Shown here piece by piece: positions 62,630 through 64,000 of a stretch of DNA of 64,000 nt. Every line of letters begins with the position of its first letter. The stretch's first letter is position 1. The notes beneath the pieces are model-generated. The model was not told where the DNA came from, did not search any database, and worked only from the letters and a program-made list of their open reading frames with translations. Origin of the DNA: Eukaryota sp. TZLM1-RC. Its lineage: Eukaryota > Metamonada: BaSk clade. The DNA lies in assembly GCA_040285825.1 (NCBI GenBank), contig JAUPSS010000004.1, forward strand, positions 4,347,658-4,411,657, read 5' to 3'. The position numbers and the translations under genes were made by a program.

Positions 62630-62827
62630 ATAACTTTTATATACCGTGCAATATTTGGGGAAATATTAACTAGTAAAGATGTATTTCAATGGTGATACCA
62701 TTCATGTACATTTCAATCAGATAAAGGTCAAATCAAACAAGGTGCCACATTGGAGATTACAAAGACAATATTGAGATAAATGCTAATGAAAAATATGTGA
62801 AATAAAATCAGAGATTTCTTAGAAAAC

Positions 62828-64000
62828 TTAAACCACATTCAGCATTATCCCGAAGCTAGAAAATACGTCTCCGGGCTTGCTTTTAATGTTGTAAGTTCCA
62901 TGATTCACCTTGAGAAAAGCAAGCGAAAGCCCTTGTAGAAACGATGAATACAAAGGAATGGGGACATGAGATGTATTAAGAGAGAGTGTAGTCATCGTAA
63001 GTTCCACATTGACATTGCTAGCTAAAGAAGTTTCTTGAAAACACCGCTCATCCTGATTAAAGCAAGGGAGTAAGGTACAAATGTAGGCCCGTAATCCATT
63101 ATAATGACCGTCAGAAGCCACTAAATAGAGTGACTCGACATTTCGGTTCTCTATATCAAATACGCATTTCACACTTCCTGAACTCACCACATAAGTTCCC
63201 GATCGTTGTACGGCAAGCCCATTGCGAGGAAATGGTGTGGGATTTGATGTAAGAACTTTCCCTGCAATGATATTACCATTTCTTGACAACAAATCGCTCT
63301 CCTCACAGAGTTTCCCATGACCCTCATTCCTTTCAGGGATGTTCAACTGACACAATGAGTTTCCATTTGAAGCAATAACCGAACCTGTTGACTCGAGGCC
63401 TGATATTGACGCTGTTGCTATTGTCGTGTTGTGAGATTGTGATAACCCCAAAAATGTTGAACTTGCTGTAATAAAAGGTGCAAAATTTACCCACGCAACT
63501 GGAGCCAAGATCACAGAAGCGGGCCGTTTGTAAACATTTGAAAACATTAAATCAAAACAAATAGCTAAACAATAAGTTGATTCTTTCTGTTTAAAACAAG
63601 AATTTAAATCATTAAACTTGGAGTTTCCTCGAGTGAAGTACTTGACCTCATTTCCATACAAATTTTCCTTCAGGTAAATAGCTTTTACGGTGATTTCTAA
63701 ACTACAATTGAGAGCAACAGCTCCATTGTAGACAGGACCAGTAGTATTGAATCGGATCGGAAGGTTGAAGATGATGGTTTTGTTGAAGCCTGAGTAAATT
63801 TCTTTGATTAAAGTGAATGCTGGACATGTTAATTCCAAGTTAGTGGAAAACCACCTGGCTTGGTCAATGTTGGCAATAACAGGACCAGTGAGACCATATT
63901 CTGGAAGTAAAATTACGTCAGAGGAAGAAGATGAAATCAAAGACGAGAGACTGTGTAAGTTGTATTTCAAAATAGTGAAAGCATCATCATAAGAATAAAT
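62828..64000 (-). CDS. vanin/biotinidase-like carbon-nitrogen hydrolase, 5' end off window
   Basis: About 390 codons visible, open to the right edge, so the N-terminus is missing. It is a nitrilase-superfamily amidase of the vanin (pantetheinase)/biotinidase group. The Glu-Lys-Cys triad is placed at LLPEYGLTGP (Glu), YLKENLYGNE (Lys) and YCLAICFDLMF (Cys). The segment SVILAPVAWVNFAPFITASS corresponds to the vanin 'W...P...A...F' helix region. Multiple NxS/T sequons and Cys pairs in the C-terminal domain fit a secreted or GPI-type ectoenzyme. Pantetheinase or biotinidase activity is inferred from family only. Confidence 0.85.
   Translation of the reverse strand: MYSYDDAFTILKYNLHSLSSLISSSSSDVILLPEYGLTGPVIANIDQARWFSTNLELTCPAFTLIKEIYSGFNKTIIFNLPIRFNTTGPVYNGAVALNCSLEITVKAIYLKENLYGNEVKYFTRGNSKFNDLNSCFKQKESTYCLAICFDLMFSNVYKRPASVILAPVAWVNFAPFITASSTFLGLSQSHNTTIATASISGLESTGSVIASNGNSLCQLNIPERNEGHGKLCEESDLLSRNGNIIAGKVLTSNPTPFPRNGLAVQRSGTYVVSSGSVKCVFDIENRNVESLYLVASDGHYNGLRAYICTLLPCFNQDERCFQETSLASNVNVELTMTTLSLNTSHVPIPLYSSFLQGLSLAFLKVNHGTYNIKSKPGDVFSSFGIMLNVV

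Noticed and set aside
1-64000. Non-standard genetic code to explain frequent in-frame stops
   Set aside because: Intact genes end at TAA, TAG and TGA in the expected places. Internal stops cluster in mobile-element relics, so decay explains them.
1-64000. CRISPR arrays, operons or bacterial origin suggested by histidine kinases and FNT
   Set aside because: No regular spaced repeats; genes have spliceosomal introns, poly(A) signals and eukaryote-only families, so this is a nuclear genome.
1-64000. tRNA or rRNA genes
   Set aside because: I looked for A/B-box-like and conserved loop sequences by eye and found none convincing. A covariance-model scan would be decisive.

Overview
The window is nuclear DNA from an AT-rich single-celled eukaryote (a protist). 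It uses the standard stop codons. Genes are compact, on both strands, and carry very few, extremely short introns. I reconstructed eight introns from protein-family continuity; seven are 25-33 nt and one is 82 nt. The gene set (PAS/hybrid histidine kinases, formate-nitrite transporter, PROPPIN, KNL1-type kinetochore scaffold, XPG-type nuclease, NT-C2/DIL protein, vanin-like amidase) does not fit a bacterium, land plant or vertebrate. I cannot name the species.

Layout. 0-6 kb: two divergently transcribed PAS sensor genes (one runs off the left edge, the other is a complete hybrid histidine kinase), then a formate/nitrite transporter. 7-9.4 kb: a decayed Fanzor gene (eukaryotic TnpB relative). 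9.6-20.4 kb: an acid lipase, a class IV aminotransferase, small unknown genes, an NT-C2/DIL protein and a TruA/PUS1 pseudouridine synthase. 21.2-29.3 kb: a duplicated 1.16-kb segment split by a very young Ty3-type LTR retrotransposon with identical LTRs. 29.3-31.2 kb: a LINE copy carrying a nested MITE. 31.2-34.6 kb: a head-to-head pair (membrane protein and RING-pseudokinase-TM protein) and an unknown gene, followed by the source copy of the duplication. 38-44.8 kb: a KNL1/Spc105-like scaffold, an XPG-type nuclease and an OB-fold protein, with LINE and Fanzor debris. 45-57 kb: two further Fanzor pseudogenes, several LINE copies (one nested inside another) and a PROPPIN. 57-64 kb: a small membrane protein, an LRR-IQ protein, an MFS transporter and a vanin/biotinidase-like enzyme that runs off the right edge.

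The most notable content is the mobile-element record. There are at least seven Fanzor remnants of several lineages, identified by RuvC and zinc-ribbon motifs. There are many 5'-truncated copies of at least two non-LTR retrotransposon lineages whose C-termini look like R2/CRE-type zinc-finger plus restriction-like endonuclease modules. Several insertions can be dated relative to each other by target-site duplications and by empty sites in paralogous copies. The host genes look like ordinary signalling, transport, chromosome-segregation and repair functions and form no obvious pathway cluster.
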